Origin: Gammaproteobacteria bacterium | GTDB lineage: Bacteria; Pseudomonadota; Gammaproteobacteria; Enterobacterales; Permianibacteraceae | Length of the DNA: 64,000 nt | Direction: 5' to 3' | Assembly (NCBI GenBank): GCA_016182845.1 | Contig: JACPFT010000016.1 | Location: 150,805 to 214,804 of the forward strand | Translations under genes and position numbers: made by a program | In this document: one piece after another, positions 62,549 to 64,000 of the stretch | Layout: every line of letters starts with the position of its first letter | Numbering within the stretch: position 1 is the first letter of the stretch | Notes under the pieces: generated by a model | What the model was told of the DNA's origin: nothing | The model's database searches: none | The model's input: only the letters and a program-made list of their open reading frames with translations

Positions 62549-63815
62549 GCATGCACTGGGCGCCTGGCTGGCCCTGGGCCTCGCCGCCTGCTCGGGCGGC
62601 GGCGGTGGCGGCGACGTGGACGACGACCCGATACGGTTGGACGCCAGCGCGGCCAAGATCGGCCTGCTCTTCCCCCAATCCGGTCCGAGCGCCACTTTCG
62701 GCGTCGACCACGAATACGCGGCCCTGCTGGCGATCCGGGAGATCAATGCCGCCGGCGGCGTCAACGGCCAGCGCCTGGAACTCATCGTCAAGGATTCCCG
62801 CCGGGGCCTGCCGGACAATGCGGCGACGGTGGTGGCGGCGGTCGATGCCTTGGCCGACGAGGGCGTGGTCGCCGTGATCGGCCCCTCGACCAGCGGCGAA
62901 GTGCTGCTCATGAAGGACCGCCTAGTGGCCCGCAACCTGCCCCTGATCTCCCCTGCAGCGACCTCGCCGGCCCTTAGCTCCCTGGCCGACAACGGCACGA
63001 TCTGGCGCACCCCGCCCTCCGACGCCTTCCAGGGCGGCTTCCTGGCCGGGCAGATCCAGAAAAGCGGGGTCAAGACCCTCGCCGTCATCTACCGGGACGA
63101 CACCTACGGGCGCGGTCTGGCCGGCACGCTGGTGGAACGCTACCAGGCCCTGGGCGGACGCGTGCTCAACCAGATCGCCTACCCCCCCAGCCAGAGCAGC
63201 GGCTTCGAGGCCCCGGTGAGCGCCCTGCTCGCCAGCGGCGTGCCCGAGGGTATCGTCATCGTGGGCTTCAACTTCGACTCGGCGAACATCCTGATCGCGC
63301 TCAGCACCCACAGCCTGCAGCCCTTCCCGGCCCTGTTCGGCGTCGACGGCAATCGAAATCCCCCCTTCCTCGACAATTCGCCCCCCCTGGTGGAGGGCAT
63401 GCGCGGCTCGGCGCCTACGCCGGCCAGGGACTCGCCAAACTACCTGGGTTACACGGCCCGCTACCAGGCCGCCACAGGCAAAACCGGTTCGGCTTTCAGC
63501 GAGGGCACCTACGACGCCGTCTATCTCATCGCCCTCGCCATGGCCAAGGGCCACGTCAACAACCGGGAGGCGGTGCTCACCCGCCTGGGCGAGGTCTCTC
63601 GCCCGGACGGACCGAACGCCGTTGCGGTCAATCCGAACGAATGGGCACAAGCCCTCGCCGCCATCGACCGGGATATCGACTTCCAGGGCGCCAGCGGCAA
63701 GATCGATTGGGACGGCAGCGGCGACGTCACCGCCGGCACCTACGCTTGGTGGCAGGTGCAGCGCGGTCCGGCGGGATTGCGCTTTGTCGAGTTGGAAAGC
63801 GCGCCGTTTCCGTGA
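62532..63815 (+). CDS. Periplasmic ligand-binding lipoprotein (Peripla_BP_6, Leu/Ile/Val-binding type)
   Basis: The 427-residue protein starts inside the receptor gene (ATG 62532). A lipoprotein signal with LGLAAC (C20) is followed by a Gly/Asp-rich linker. The rest is a type I periplasmic binding fold: IGLLFPQSGPSATFGVDHEY, INAAGGVNGQRLELIVKDSR, VAVIGPSTSGEVLLMKDRLV, ISPAATSPALSSL, and VIYRDDTYGRGLAGTLVERY. No ABC permease or ATPase genes follow, so it probably serves as a sensor or as a delivery partner for the receptor rather than as a transporter subunit. The likely ligand class is amino-acid-like or aromatic; this is inference. Confidence 0.88.
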   Translation: MNTTSRHALGAWLALGLAACSGGGGGGDVDDDPIRLDASAAKIGLLFPQSGPSATFGVDHEYAALLAIREINAAGGVNGQRLELIVKDSRRGLPDNAATVVAAVDALADEGVVAVIGPSTSGEVLLMKDRLVARNLPLISPAATSPALSSLADNGTIWRTPPSDAFQGGFLAGQIQKSGVKTLAVIYRDDTYGRGLAGTLVERYQALGGRVLNQIAYPPSQSSGFEAPVSALLASGVPEGIVIVGFNFDSANILIALSTHSLQPFPALFGVDGNRNPPFLDNSPPLVEGMRGSAPTPARDSPNYLGYTARYQAATGKTGSAFSEGTYDAVYLIALAMAKGHVNNREAVLTRLGEVSRPDGPNAVAVNPNEWAQALAAIDRDIDFQGASGKIDWDGSGDVTAGTYAWWQVQRGPAGLRFVELESAPFP

Positions 63816-63873
63816 GAGGGGTTTCCTACGTAGGTCCCGCTTCAGGAAAATCCCGTAGGTACTGTTATTCCGG

Positions 63874-64000
<127 letters not shown>

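Overview
The window is high-GC proteobacterial chromosome. Betaproteobacteria, or a close gammaproteobacterial relative, is the best guess. This rests on a PhaR-type PHB regulator, a GcvA-type LysR regulator, a Pseudomonas-like FprA, and the lnt-ybeX-ybeY-phoH-miaB block. These are inferences from family resemblance; no rRNA or other phylogenetic marker is present. No tRNA, rRNA, CRISPR array or prophage was seen.

Layout. 1-6 kb: 5' end of a TonB-like gene, a DUF819 membrane-protein gene broken by a MITE-like element, an APC amino-acid permease, and a REC-REC-PAS-GGDEF-EAL protein. 6.3-14.6 kb: complete kdpFABCDE potassium operon, preceded by a second tiny membrane ORF. 14.7-19.8 kb: iron block (Fur-box-like site, tonB, exbB, exbD, catecholate-type siderophore receptor), a VOC protein and a small secreted protein. 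20-22.6 kb: LysR regulator, then 1.6 kb without genes holding DnaA boxes, iteron-like repeats and a MITE. 22.6-30 kb: alpha/beta hydrolase, then an organic-phosphate block (alkaline phosphatase, two-domain beta-propeller phytase, TonB receptor). 30-39 kb: degenerate GGDEF membrane protein plus AraC regulator, an exported protein, a LOG protein, a zinc-ribbon protein, an AT-rich island with two orphan genes, YdcF-like and CPBP membrane proteins, and a methyltransferase. 39-48 kb: fpr, ghrA, PAP2 lipoprotein, lnt, ybeX, ybeY, phoH, miaB. 48-56 kb: EamA exporter, degenerate HD-GYP protein, ABC exporter pair, PEP-CTERM-like protein, murI, phaR. 56-63.8 kb: signalling module. The window ends inside an IS110-type transposase.

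The most interesting system is the divergent module at 56.2-63.8 kb. A YfiR-like periplasmic protein overlaps a hybrid histidine kinase whose sensor region looks like CHASE8, the sensor type of YfiN. The kinase gene overlaps a REC-PAS-GGDEF response regulator. Facing away are a TonB-dependent receptor and an overlapping Peripla_BP_6 lipoprotein. It looks like a YfiBNR-type circuit in which the cyclase has been split into a phosphorelay and tied to a receptor/binding-protein pair.

The non-coding part is also rich. There are five MITE-like elements with long terminal inverted repeats; three show IS5-type YTAR/TNA target duplications and one shows TA. A REP-like family keeps fixed outer boxes around variable stems, and one copy pair sits inside the kdp operon between kdpA and kdpB.
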